64,000 bases of DNA, taken from assembly GCA_940337035.1 (NCBI GenBank), contig CALNHX010003580.1:82428-146427 (forward strand). Direction: 5' to 3'. Shown piece after piece: positions 53,375 through 64,000 of the stretch. How positions within the stretch are numbered: position 1 is the stretch's first letter; the number at the start of each line of letters is the position of its first letter. The notes under the pieces were generated by a model. That model worked only from the letters and a program-made list of their open reading frames with translations, did not search any database and was not told the DNA's origin. Made by a program: the position numbers and the translations under genes. The DNA is from Agriotes lineatus. Lineage: Eukaryota; Arthropoda; Insecta; Coleoptera; Elateridae.

Positions 53375-53692
53375 CTGAACGATTGGTCAGAGAAAAACTT
53401 CAAGTACATAAGATGTAGTAAATTTTATCTTATTTTATTTCATATAGGTTCAACATTTACGAGAAATAGATAGCTTTCGGGTAATGTTAGAAAAACTAAA
53501 AAAAATCGGTTTTTACACTGTTTTTGCTTAAAAAACTTGTTTCCGGTCAAAATTTTAGTTGGAAAACCTGGTATTCATGTTCAGCGAACCAAAAATCATA
53601 TAAGAACCAAATATCAAAGCTTTATCAATTATCAACACTTTCCTCTATTTTCTACCATTTCACTGGACTATATCTTCTCGGCGCTCTCGCGG
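53375..53692. repeat. Reference 318-bp monomer with 7-bp TTATCAA duplication
   Basis: This monomer has CTTTATCAATTATCAACAC where the canonical repeat has CTTTATCAACAC, a 7-bp tandem duplication of TTATCAA. It also has an eight-base A tract, giving 318 bp. It carries GGAAAACCTGG and the substitution GCGAACC for GCGACCC. I find 15 copies with the 7-bp duplication, all between 42763 and about 60550. Monomer starts are near 42763, 43390, 44327, 44954, 45581, 46208, 50869, 51808, 52436, 53375, 54004, 54632, 58976, 59605 and 60233. The copies at 42763, 44327 and 45581 keep GCGACCC, so the two changes are separable. Confidence 0.92.
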
Positions 53693-56600
53693 CTGAACGA
53701 TTGGTCAGAGAAAAACTTCAAGTACATAAGATGTAGTAAATTTTATCTTATTTTATTTCATATAGGTTCAACATTTACGAGAAATAGATAGCTTTCGGGT
53801 AATGTTAGTAAAACTAAAAAAAATCGGTTTTTACACTGTTTTTGCTTAAAAAACTTGTTTCCGGTCAAAATTTTAGTTGAAAAACCTGGTATTCATGTTC
53901 AGCGACCCAAAAATCATATAAGAACCAAATATCAAAGCTTTATCAACACTTTCCTCTATTTTCTACCATTTCACTGGACTATATCTTCTCGGCGCTCTCG
54001 CGGCTGAACGATTGGTCAGAGAAAAACTTCAAGTACATAAGATGTAGTAAATTTTATCTTATTTTATTTCATATAGGTTCAACATTTACGAGAAATAGAT
54101 AGCTTTCGGGTAATGTTAGAAAAACTAAAAAAAATCGGTTTTTACACTGTTTTTGCTTAAAAAACTTGTTTCCGGTCAAAATTTTAGTTGGAAAACCTGG
54201 TATTCATGTTCAGCGAACCAAAAATCATATAAGAACCAAATATCAAAGCTTTATCAATTATCAACACTTTCCTCTATTTTCTACCATTTCACTGGACTAT
54301 ATCTTCTCGGCGCTCTCGCGGCTGAACGATTGGTCAGAGAAAAACTTCAAGTACATAAGATGTAGTAAATTTTATCTTATTTTATTTCATATAGGTTCAA
54401 CATTTACGAGAAATAGATAGCTTTCGGGTAATGTTAGAAAAACTAAAAAAATCGGTTTTTACACTGTTTTTGCTTAAAAAACTTGTTTCAGGTCAAAATT
54501 TTAGTTGAAAAACCTGGTATTCATGTTCAGCGACCCAAAAATCATATAAGAACCAAATATCAAAGCTTTATCAACACTTTCCTCTATTTTCTACCATTTC
54601 ACTGGACTATATCTTCTCGGCGCTCTCGCGGCTGAACGATTGGTCAGAGAAAACCTTCTAGTACATAAGATGTAGTAAATTTTATCTTATTTTATTTCAT
54701 ATAGGTTCAACATTTACGAGAAATAGATAGCTTTCGGGTAATGTTAGAAAAACTAAAAAAAATCGGTTTTTACACTGTTTTTGCTTAAAAAACTTGTTTC
54801 CGGTCAAAATTTTAGTTGGAAAACCTGGTATTCATGTTCAGCGAACCAAAAATCATATAAGAACCAAATATCAAAGCTTTATCAATTATCAACACTTTCC
54901 TCTATTTTCTACCATTTCACTGGACTATATCTTCTCGGCGCTCTCGCGGCTGAACGATTGGTCAGAGAAAAACTTCAAGTACATAAGATGTAGTAAATTT
55001 TATCTTATTTTATTTCATATAGGTTCAACATTTACGAGAAATAGATAGCTTTCGGGTAATGTTAGAAAAACTAAAAAAATCGGTTTTTACACTGTTTTTG
55101 CTTAAAAAACTTGTTTCAGGTCAAAATTTTAGTTGAAAAACCTGGTATTCATGTTCAGCGACCCAAAAATCATATAAGAACCAAATATCAAAGCTTTATC
55201 AACACTTTCCTCTATTTTCTACCATTTCACTGGACTATATCTTCTCGGCGCTCTCGCGGCTGAACGATTGGTCAGAGAAAACCTTCTAGTACATAAGATG
55301 TAGTAAATTTTATCTTATTTTATTTCATATAGGTTCAACATTTACGAGAAATAGATAGCTTTCGGGTAATGTTAGAAAAACTAAAAAAATCGGTTTTTAC
55401 ACTGTTTTTGCTTAAAAAACTTGTTTCCGGTAAAAATTTTAGTTGAAAAACCTGGTATTCATGTTCAGCGACCCAAAAATCATATAAGAACCAAATATCA
55501 AAGCTTTATCAACACTTTCCTCTATTTTCTACCATTTCACTGGACTATATCTTCTCGGCGCTCTCGCGGCTGAACGATTGGTCAGAGAAAAACTTCAAGT
55601 ACATAAGATGTAGTAAATTTTATCTTATTTTATTTCATATAGGTTCAACATTTACGAGAAATAGATAGCTTTCGGGTAATGTTAGTAAAACTAAAAAAAT
55701 CGGTTTTTACACTGTTTTTGCTTAAAAAACTTGTTTCCGGTCAAAATTTTAGTTGAAAAACCTGGTATTCATGTTCAGCGACCCAAAAATCATATAAGAA
55801 CCAAATATCAAAGCTTTATCAACACTTTCCTCTATTTTCTACCATTTCACTGGACTATATCTTCTCGGCGCTCTCGCGGCTGAACGATTGGTCAGAGAAA
55901 AACTTCAAGTACATAAGATGTAGTAAATTTTATCTTATTTTATTTCATATAGGTTCAACATTTACGAGAAATAGATAGCTTTCGGGTAATGTTAGAAAAA
56001 CTAAAAAAATCGGTTTTTACACTGTTTTTGCATAAAAAACTTGTTTCCGGTCAAAATTTTAGTTGAAAAACCTGGTATTCATGTTCAGCGACCCAAAAAT
56101 CATATAAGAACCAAATATCAAAGCTTTATCAACACTTTCCTCTATTTTCTACCATTTCACTGGACTATATCTTCTCGGCGCTCTCGCGGCTGAACGATTG
56201 GTCAGAGAAAAACTTCAAGTACATAAGATGTAGTAAATTTTATCTTATTTTATTTCATATAGGTTCAACATTTACGAGAAATAGATAGCTTTCGGGTAAT
56301 GTTAGAAAAACTAAAAAAATCGGTTTTTACACTGTTTTTGCTTAAAAAACTTGCTTCCGGTCAAAATTTTAGTTGAAAAACCTGGTATTCATGTTCAGCG
56401 ACCCAAAAATCATATAAGAACCAAATATCAAAGCTTTATCAACACTTTCCTCTATTTTCTACCATTTCACTGGACTATATCTTCTCGGCGCTCTCGCGGC
56501 TGAACGATTGGTCAGAGAAAAACTTCAAGTACATAAGATGTAGTAAATTTTTTCTTATTTTATTTCATATAGGTTCAACATTTACGAGAAATAGATAGCT

Positions 56601-58975
56601 TTCGGGTAATGTTAGAAAAACTAAAAAAATCGGTTTTTACACTGTTTTTGCTTAAAAAACTTGTTTCCGGTCAAAATTTTAGTTGAAAAACCTGGTATTC
56701 ATGTTCAGCGACCCAAAAATCATATAAGAACCAAATATCAAAGCTTTATCAACACTTTCCTCTATTTTCTACCATTTCACTGGACTATATCTTCTCGGCG
56801 CTCTCGCGGCTGAACGATTGGTCAGAGAAAAACTTCAAGTACATAAGATGTAGTAAATTTTATCTTATTTTATTTCATATATGTTCAACATTTACGAGAA
56901 ATAGATAGCTTTCGGGTAATGTTAGAAAAACTAAAAAAATCGGTGTTTACACTGTTTTTGCTTAAAAAACTTGTTTCCGGTCAAAATTTTAGTTGGAAAT
57001 CCTGATATTCGTGTTCAGCGACCCAAAAAACCTATAGGAACCAAATATCAAAATTATATCAAAACTTTGCTCTATTTTCTACCATTTGACTGGACTATAA
57101 CTTCGTGGCGCTCCCGCGGCTGATCGATTGGTCAGAGAAAAACTTCAAGTACATAAGATGTAGTAAATTTTATCTTTTTTTATTTCATATAGGTTCAATA
57201 TTTACGAGAAATGAATAGCTTTCGGGTAATTTTAGAAAAACAAAAAAACCGGTTTTTACACTGTTTTTGCTTAAAAAACTTGTTTCCGGTCAAAATTTTA
57301 GTTGAAAAACCTGGTATTCATGTTCAGCGACCCAAAAATCATATAAGAACCAAATATCAAAGCTTTATCAACACTTTCCTCTATTTCTACCATTTCACTG
57401 GACTATATCTTCTCGGCGCTCTCGCGGCTGAACGATTGGTCAGAGAAAAACTTCAAGTACATAAGATGTAGTAAATTTTATCTTATTTTATTTCATATAG
57501 GTTCAACATTTACGAGAAATAGATAGCTTTCGGGTAATGTTAGTAAAACTAAAAAAATCGGTTTTTACACTGTTTTTGCTTAAAAAACTTGTTTCCGGTC
57601 AAAATTTTAGTTGAAAAACCTGGTATTCATGTTCAGCGACCCAAAAATCATATAAGAACCAAATATCAAAGCTTTATCAACACTTTCCTCTATTTTCTAC
57701 CATTTCACTGGACTATATCTTCTCGGCGCTCTCGCCGCTGAACGATTGGTCAGAGAAAAACTTCAAGTACATAAGATGTAGTAAATTTTATCTTATTTTA
57801 TTTCATATAGGTTCAACATTTACGAGAAATAGATAGCTTTCGGTTAATGTTAGAAAAGCTAAAAAAATCGGTTTTTACACTGTTTTTGCTTAAAAAACTT
57901 GTTTCCGGTCAAAATTTTAGTTGAAAAACCTGGTATTCATGTTCAGCCACCCAAAAATCGTATAAGAACCAAATATCAAAGCTTTATCAACACTTTCCTC
58001 TATTTTCTACCATTTCACTGGACTATATCTTCTCGGCGCTCTCGCGGCTGAACGATTGGTCAGAGAAAAACTTCAAGTACATAAGATGTAGTAAATTTTA
58101 TCTTATTTTATTTCATATATGTTCAACATTTACGAGAAATAGATAGCTTTCGGGTAATGTTAGAAAAACTAAAAAAATCGGTGTTTACACTGTTTTTGCT
58201 TAAAAAACTTGTTTCCGGTCAAAATTTTAGTTGGAAAACCTGATATTCGTGTTCAGCGACCCAAAAAACGTATAGGAACCAAATATCAAAATTATATCAA
58301 AACTTTGCTCTATTTTCTACCATTTGACTGGACTATAACTTCGTGGCGCTCCCGCGGCTGATCGATTGGTCAGAGAAAAACTTCAAGTACATAAGATGTA
58401 GTAAATTTTATCTTTTTTTATTTCATATAGGTTCAATATTTACGAGAAATGAATAGCTTTCGGGTAATTTTAGAAAAACAAAAAAACCGGTTTTTACACT
58501 GTTTTTGCTTAAAAAACTTGTTTCCGGTCAAAATTTTAGTTGAAAAGCTGGTATTCATGTTCAGCGACCCAAAAATCATATAAGAACCAAATATCAAAGC
58601 TTTATCAACACTTTCCTCTATTTTCTACCATTTCACTGGACTATATCTTCTCGGCGCTCTCGCGGCTGAACGATTGGTCAGAGAAAAACTTCAAGTACAT
58701 AAGATGTAGTAAACTTTATCTTATTTTATTTCATATAGGTTCAACATTTACGAGAAATAGATAGCTTTCGGGTAATTTTAGAAAAACTAAAAAAATCGGT
58801 TTTTACACTGTTTTTGCTTAAAAAACTTGTTTCCGGTCAAAATTTTAGTTGGAAAACCTGATATTCGTGTTCAGCGACCCAAAAAACATATAGGAACTAA
58901 ATATCAAAACTTTATCAACACTTTCTCCTATTTTCTACCATTTCACTGGACTATATCTTCTCGGCGCTCTCGCGG
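53375..58975. repeat. 18-mer HOR copy 1, 5601 bp
   Basis: Eighteen monomers. Three start groups carry TTATCAA duplications (53375, 54004, 54632). GTTTCAGGTC copies start at about 54322 and 54950, and AAAACCTTCTAG copies at 54632 and about 55260. Then come L1/R-B copies marked in turn by GTTAGTAAAAC, TTTTGCATAAAA, CTTGCTTCC and AATTTTTTCTTA. Next is an L1/A copy with TATATGTTCAAC, CGGTGTTTAC and CCTATAGG; an L2-like copy opening CTGATCGATTGG with a shortened CTCTATTTCTACC; GTTAGTAAAAC; a copy opening CCGCTGAACG with CGGTTAATG and CAGCCACCC; a second TATATGTTCAAC L1/A copy; a second CTGATCGATTGG copy with TTGAAAAGCTGG; and an R-C copy. The order recurs exactly 5601 bases later. Confidence 0.95.
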
Positions 58976-61900
58976 CTGAACGATTGGTCAGAGAAAAACT
59001 TCAAGTACATAAGATGTAGTAAATTTTATCTTATTTTATTTCATATAGGTTCAACATTTACGAGAAATAGATAGCTTTCGGGTAATGTTAGAAAAACTAA
59101 AAAAAATCGGTTTTTACACTGTTTTTGCTTAAAAAACTTGTTTCCGGTCAAAATTTTAGTTGGAAAACCTGGTATTCATGTTCAGCGAACCAAAAATCAT
59201 ATAAGAACCAAATATCAAAGCTTTATCAATTATCAACACTTTCCTCTATTTTCTACCATTTCACTGGACTATATCTTCTCGGCGCTCTCGCGGCTGAACG
59301 ATTGGTCAGAGAAAAACTTCAAGTACATAAGATGTAGTAAATTTTATCTTATTTTATTTCATATAGGTTCAACATTTACGAGAAATAGATAGCTTTCGGG
59401 TAATGTTAGTAAAACTAAAAAAAATCGGTTTTTACACTGTTTTTGCTTAAAAAACTTGTTTCCGGTCAAAATTTTAGTTGAAAAACCTGGTATTCATGTT
59501 CAGCGACCCAAAAATCATATAAGAACCAAATATCAAAGCTTTATCAACACTTTCCTCTATTTTCTACCATTTCACTGGACTATATCTTCTCGGCGCTCTC
59601 GCGGCTGAACGATTGGTCAGAGAAAAACTTCAAGTACATAAGATGTAGTAAATTTTATCTTATTTTATTTCATATAGGTTCAACATTTACGAGAAATAGA
59701 TAGCTTTCGGGTAATGTTAGAAAAACTAAAAAAAATCGGTTTTTACACTGTTTTTGCTTAAAAAACTTGTTTCCGGTCAAAATTTTAGTTGGAAAACCTG
59801 GTATTCATGTTCAGCGAACCAAAAATCATATAAGAACCAAATATCAAAGCTTTATCAATTATCAACACTTTCCTCTATTTTCTACCATTTCACTGGACTA
59901 TATCTTCTCGGCGCTCTCGCGGCTGAACGATTGGTCAGAGAAAAACTTCAAGTACATAAGATGTAGTAAATTTTATCTTATTTTATTTCATATAGGTTCA
60001 ACATTTACGAGAAATAGATAGCTTTCGGGTAATGTTAGAAAAACTAAAAAAATCGGTTTTTACACTGTTTTTGCTTAAAAAACTTGTTTCAGGTCAAAAT
60101 TTTAGTTGAAAAACCTGGTATTCATGTTCAGCGACCCAAAAATCATATAAGAACCAAATATCAAAGCTTTATCAACACTTTCCTCTATTTTCTACCATTT
60201 CACTGGACTATATCTTCTCGGCGCTCTCGCGGCTGAACGATTGGTCAGAGAAAACCTTCTAGTACATAAGATGTAGTAAATTTTATCTTATTTTATTTCA
60301 TATAGGTTCAACATTTACGAGAAATAGATAGCTTTCGGGTAATGTTAGAAAAACTAAAAAAAATCGGTTTTTACACTGTTTTTGCTTAAAAAACTTGTTT
60401 CCGGTCAAAATTTTAGTTGGAAAACCTGGTATTCATGTTCAGCGAACCAAAAATCATATAAGAACCAAATATCAAAGCTTTATCAATTATCAACACTTTC
60501 CTCTATTTTCTACCATTTCACTGGACTATATCTTCTCGGCGCTCTCGCGGCTGAACGATTGGTCAGAGAAAAACTTCAAGTACATAAGATGTAGTAAATT
60601 TTATCTTATTTTATTTCATATAGGTTCAACATTTACGAGAAATAGATAGCTTTCGGGTAATGTTAGAAAAACTAAAAAAATCGGTTTTTACACTGTTTTT
60701 GCTTAAAAAACTTGTTTCAGGTCAAAATTTTAGTTGAAAAACCTGGTATTCATGTTCAGCGACCCAAAAATCATATAAGAACCAAATATCAAAGCTTTAT
60801 CAACACTTTCCTCTATTTTCTACCATTTCACTGGACTATATCTTCTCGGCGCTCTCGCGGCTGAACGATTGGTCAGAGAAAACCTTCTAGTACATAAGAT
60901 GTAGTAAATTTTATCTTATTTTATTTCATATAGGTTCAACATTTACGAGAAATAGATAGCTTTCGGGTAATGTTAGAAAAACTAAAAAAATCGGTTTTTA
61001 CACTGTTTTTGCTTAAAAAACTTGTTTCCGGTAAAAATTTTAGTTGAAAAACCTGGTATTCATGTTCAGCGACCCAAAAATCATATAAGAACCAAATATC
61101 AAAGCTTTATCAACACTTTCCTCTATTTTCTACCATTTCACTGGACTATATCTTCTCGGCGCTCTCGCGGCTGAACGATTGGTCAGAGAAAAACTTCAAG
61201 TACATAAGATGTAGTAAATTTTATCTTATTTTATTTCATATAGGTTCAACATTTACGAGAAATAGATAGCTTTCGGGTAATGTTAGTAAAACTAAAAAAA
61301 TCGGTTTTTACACTGTTTTTGCTTAAAAAACTTGTTTCCGGTCAAAATTTTAGTTGAAAAACCTGGTATTCATGTTCAGCGACCCAAAAATCATATAAGA
61401 ACCAAATATCAAAGCTTTATCAACACTTTCCTCTATTTTCTACCATTTCACTGGACTATATCTTCTCGGCGCTCTCGCGGCTGAACGATTGGTCAGAGAA
61501 AAACTTCAAGTACATAAGATGTAGTAAATTTTATCTTATTTTATTTCATATAGGTTCAACATTTACGAGAAATAGATAGCTTTCGGGTAATGTTAGAAAA
61601 ACTAAAAAAATCGGTTTTTACACTGTTTTTGCATAAAAAACTTGTTTCCGGTCAAAATTTTAGTTGAAAAACCTGGTATTCATGTTCAGCGACCCAAAAA
61701 TCATATAAGAACCAAATATCAAAGCTTTATCAACACTTTCCTCTATTTTCTACCATTTCACTGGACTATATCTTCTCGGCGCTCTCGCGGCTGAACGATT
61801 GGTCAGAGAAAAACTTCAAGTACATAAGATGTAGTAAATTTTATCTTATTTTATTTCATATAGGTTCAACATTTACGAGAAATAGATAGCTTTCGGGTAA

Positions 61901-64000
61901 TGTTAGAAAAACTAAAAAAATCGGTTTTTACACTGTTTTTGCTTAAAAAACTTGCTTCCGGTCAAAATTTTAGTTGAAAAACCTGGTATTCATGTTCAGC
62001 GACCCAAAAATCATATAAGAACCAAATATCAAAGCTTTATCAACACTTTCCTCTATTTTCTACCATTTCACTGGACTATATCTTCTCGGCGCTCTCGCGG
62101 CTGAACGATTGGTCAGAGAAAAACTTCAAGTACATAAGATGTAGTAAATTTTTTCTTATTTTATTTCATATAGGTTCAACATTTACGAGAAATAGATAGC
62201 TTTCGGGTAATGTTAGAAAAACTAAAAAAACCGGTTTTTACACTGTTTTTGCTTAAAAAACTTGTTTCCGGTCAAAATTTTAGTTGAAAAACCTGGTATT
62301 CATGTTCAGCGACCCAAAAATCATATAAGAACCAAATATCAAAGCTTTATCAACACTTTCCTCTATTTTCTACCATTTCACTGGACTATATCTTCTCGGC
62401 GCTCTCGCGGCTGAACGATTGGTCAGAGAAAAACTTCAAGTACATAAGATGTAGTAAATTTTATCTTATTTTATTTCATATATGTTCAACATTTACGAGA
62501 AATAGATAGCTTTCGGGTAATGTTAGAAAAACTAAAAAAATCGGTGTTTACACTGTTTTTGCTTAAAAAACTTGTTTCCGGTCAAAATTTTAGTTGGAAA
62601 TCCTGATATTCGTGTTCAGCGACCCAAAAAACCTATAGGAACCAAATATCAAAATTATATCAAAACTTTGCTCTATTTTCTACCATTTGACTGGACTATA
62701 ACTTCGTGGCGCTCCCGCGGCTGATCGATTGGTCAGAGAAAAACTTCAAGTACATAAGATGTAGTAAATTTTATCTTTTTTTATTTCATATAGGTTCAAT
62801 ATTTACGAGAAATGAATAGCTTTCGGGTAATTTTAGAAAAACAAAAAAACCGGTTTTTACACTGTTTTTGCTTAAAAAACTTGTTTCCGGTCAAAATTTT
62901 AGTTGAAAAACCTGGTATTCATGTTCAGCGACCCAAAAATCATATAAGAACCAAATATCAAAGCTTTATCAACACTTTCCTCTATTTCTACCATTTCACT
63001 GGACTATATCTTCTCGGCGCTCTCGCGGCTGAACGATTGGTCAGAGAAAAACTTCAAGTACATAAGATGTAGTAAATTTTATCTTATTTTATTTCATATA
63101 GGTTCAACATTTACGAGAAATAGATAGCTTTCGGGTAATGTTAGTAAAACTAAAAAAATCGGTTTTTACACTGTTTTTGCTTAAAAAACTTGTTTCCGGT
63201 CAAAATTTTAGTTGAAAAACCTGGTATTCATGTTCAGCGACCCAAAAATCATATAAGAACCAAATATCAAAGCTTTATCAACACTTTCCTCTATTTTCTA
63301 CCATTTCACTGGACTATATCTTCTCGGCGCTCTCGCCGCTGAACGATTGGTCAGAGAAAAACTTCAAGTACATAAGATGTAGTAAATTTTATCTTATTTT
63401 ATTTCATATAGGTTCAACATTTACGAGAAATAGATAGCTTTCGGTTAATGTTAGAAAAGCTAAAAAAATCGGTTTTTACACTGTTTTTGCTTAAAAAACT
63501 TGTTTCCGGTCAAAATTTTAGTTGAAAAACCTGGTATTCATGTTCAGCCACCCAAAAATCGTATAAGAACCAAATATCAAAGCTTTATCAACACTTTCCT
63601 CTATTTTCTACCATTTCACTGGACTATATCTTCTCGGCGCTCTCGCGGCTGAACGATTGGTCAGAGAAAAACTTCAAGTACATAAGATGTAGTAAATTTT
63701 ATCTTATTTTATTTCATATATGTTCAACATTTACGAGAAATAGATAGCTTTCGGGTAATGTTAGAAAAACTAAAAAAATCGGTGTTTACACTGTTTTTGC
63801 TTAAAAAACTTGTTTCCGGTCAAAATTTTAGTTGGAAAACCTGATATTCGTGTTCAGCGACCCAAAAAACGTATAGGAACCAAATATCAAAATTATATCA
63901 AAACTTTGCTCTATTTTCTACCATTTGACTGGACTATAACTTCGTGGCGCTCCCGCGGCTGATCGATTGGTCAGAGAAAAACTTCAAGTACATAAGATGT
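58976..64000. repeat. 18-mer HOR copy 2, truncated by the window edge (5025 bp seen)
   Basis: Every private marker of 53375-58975 recurs at an offset of exactly 5601 bases, from the first monomer (53375/58976) to the CTGATCGATT at 58358/63959. I found one difference: T at 56630 against C at 62231, which changes AAATCGG to AAACCGG. A-tract lengths, usually the most variable feature, also match at every monomer I compared. The copy runs off the window after 42 bases of its seventeenth monomer. Confidence 0.95.

Larger units (their letters stand above)
1..64000. repeat. Satellite DNA array, ~310-bp monomer, ~206 tandem copies
   Basis: The junction word CTGAACGATTGG recurs about every 310 bases from base 1 to the end (1, 311, 621, 931, 1242 ... 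58976 ... 63959 in the variant CTGATCGATTGG). I count about 206 complete monomers and a 42-base partial at 63959-64000. All copies are head to tail on the same strand. No transposon, inverted copy, unique spacer or gene interrupts the array, so this entry also covers every stretch without a gene. Monomers are 309-312 bp, or 316-318 bp in the TTATCAA-duplication variant. Length variation comes mainly from the A tract near monomer position 124-130. AT richness, tandem order, higher-order periodicity and absence of coding content identify eukaryotic satellite DNA, probably centromeric or other constitutive heterochromatin (location is inference). I do not recognise the family. Confidence 0.98.

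Noticed and set aside
1..64000. CRISPR array
   Set aside because: The repeat unit is about 310 bp, contiguous and without unique spacers or cas genes; CRISPR repeats are far shorter and separated by unique spacers.
1..64000. tRNA, rRNA or 5S tandem gene array
   Set aside because: The period could suit a 5S cluster, but the AT-rich monomer shows none of the conserved internal promoter or stem sequences I would expect, and no tRNA arms with a T-loop and acceptor stem in register.
1..64000. Transposable element or viral insertion within the array
   Set aside because: The junction word recurs at 309-312 or 316-318 bp throughout; no monomer is interrupted, and no terminal repeats, target-site duplications or coding remnants were seen.

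Overview
The whole 64 kb window is one uninterrupted tandem satellite array. By eye I count about 206 complete head-to-tail monomers plus a 42-base partial at the right edge. All are in the same orientation, and their length is almost always 309-312 bp (316-318 bp for one variant). A canonical monomer (for example 6512-6821) is 310 bp with 101 G+C (32.6 %). I see no gene, RNA gene, transposon, inversion or unique spacer. Every open frame I examined (99 aa or less) lies inside the repeat and depends on an unstable A-tract length, so I annotate none as coding.

This is eukaryotic satellite DNA: 310-bp AT-rich monomers, organised in higher-order repeats (HORs), with no coding content. It is typical of centromeric or other heterochromatic arrays in animals or plants. 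I do not recognise the family and cannot name the species. An insect or other invertebrate is only a weak guess.

Nomenclature used here. Left halves: L1 has AGATAGCTTTC and CTAAAAAAATCGG; L2 has GAATAGCTATC and CAAAAAAAACCGG; L3 is like L2 but has TTTACAAGAAATG and GCTTTC. Right halves: R-A has CTGATATTCGTG, AACTTTGCTC and TTCGTGGCGCTCCCGCGG; R-B has CTGGTATTCATG, an AAGCTT (HindIII) site and CTCGGCGCTCTCGCGG; R-C starts like R-A and ends like R-B, with GGAACTAAATATC and TTTCTCCTATT. Left and right halves are freely recombined.

Layout. 1-5891: mixed L1 monomers with R-A, R-B and R-C, including a separated 4-monomer duplication. 5892-7751: transition, mostly L1/R-B. 7752-17355: three copies of a 14-monomer-type HOR (14, 11 and a partial copy). 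17356-28196: L2-rich block punctuated by a marker monomer (ACGATTTTT, CAGCACCC). 28197-41526: return of the L1/L2/L3 pattern, ending in a 4341-bp 14-mer unit. 41527-42142: two bridging monomers. 42143-46524: a 1564-bp 5-mer HOR (two copies plus a 4-mer copy) carrying a 7-bp TTATCAA duplication. 46525-50868: nearly pure L1/R-B. 50869-53374: 939/628-bp mini-HORs. 53375-64000: a 5601-bp 18-mer HOR, one full copy and 5025 bp of a second in which I saw a single base difference. The pattern fits ongoing unequal crossing-over and gene conversion. Homogenisation appears strongest at the right end.
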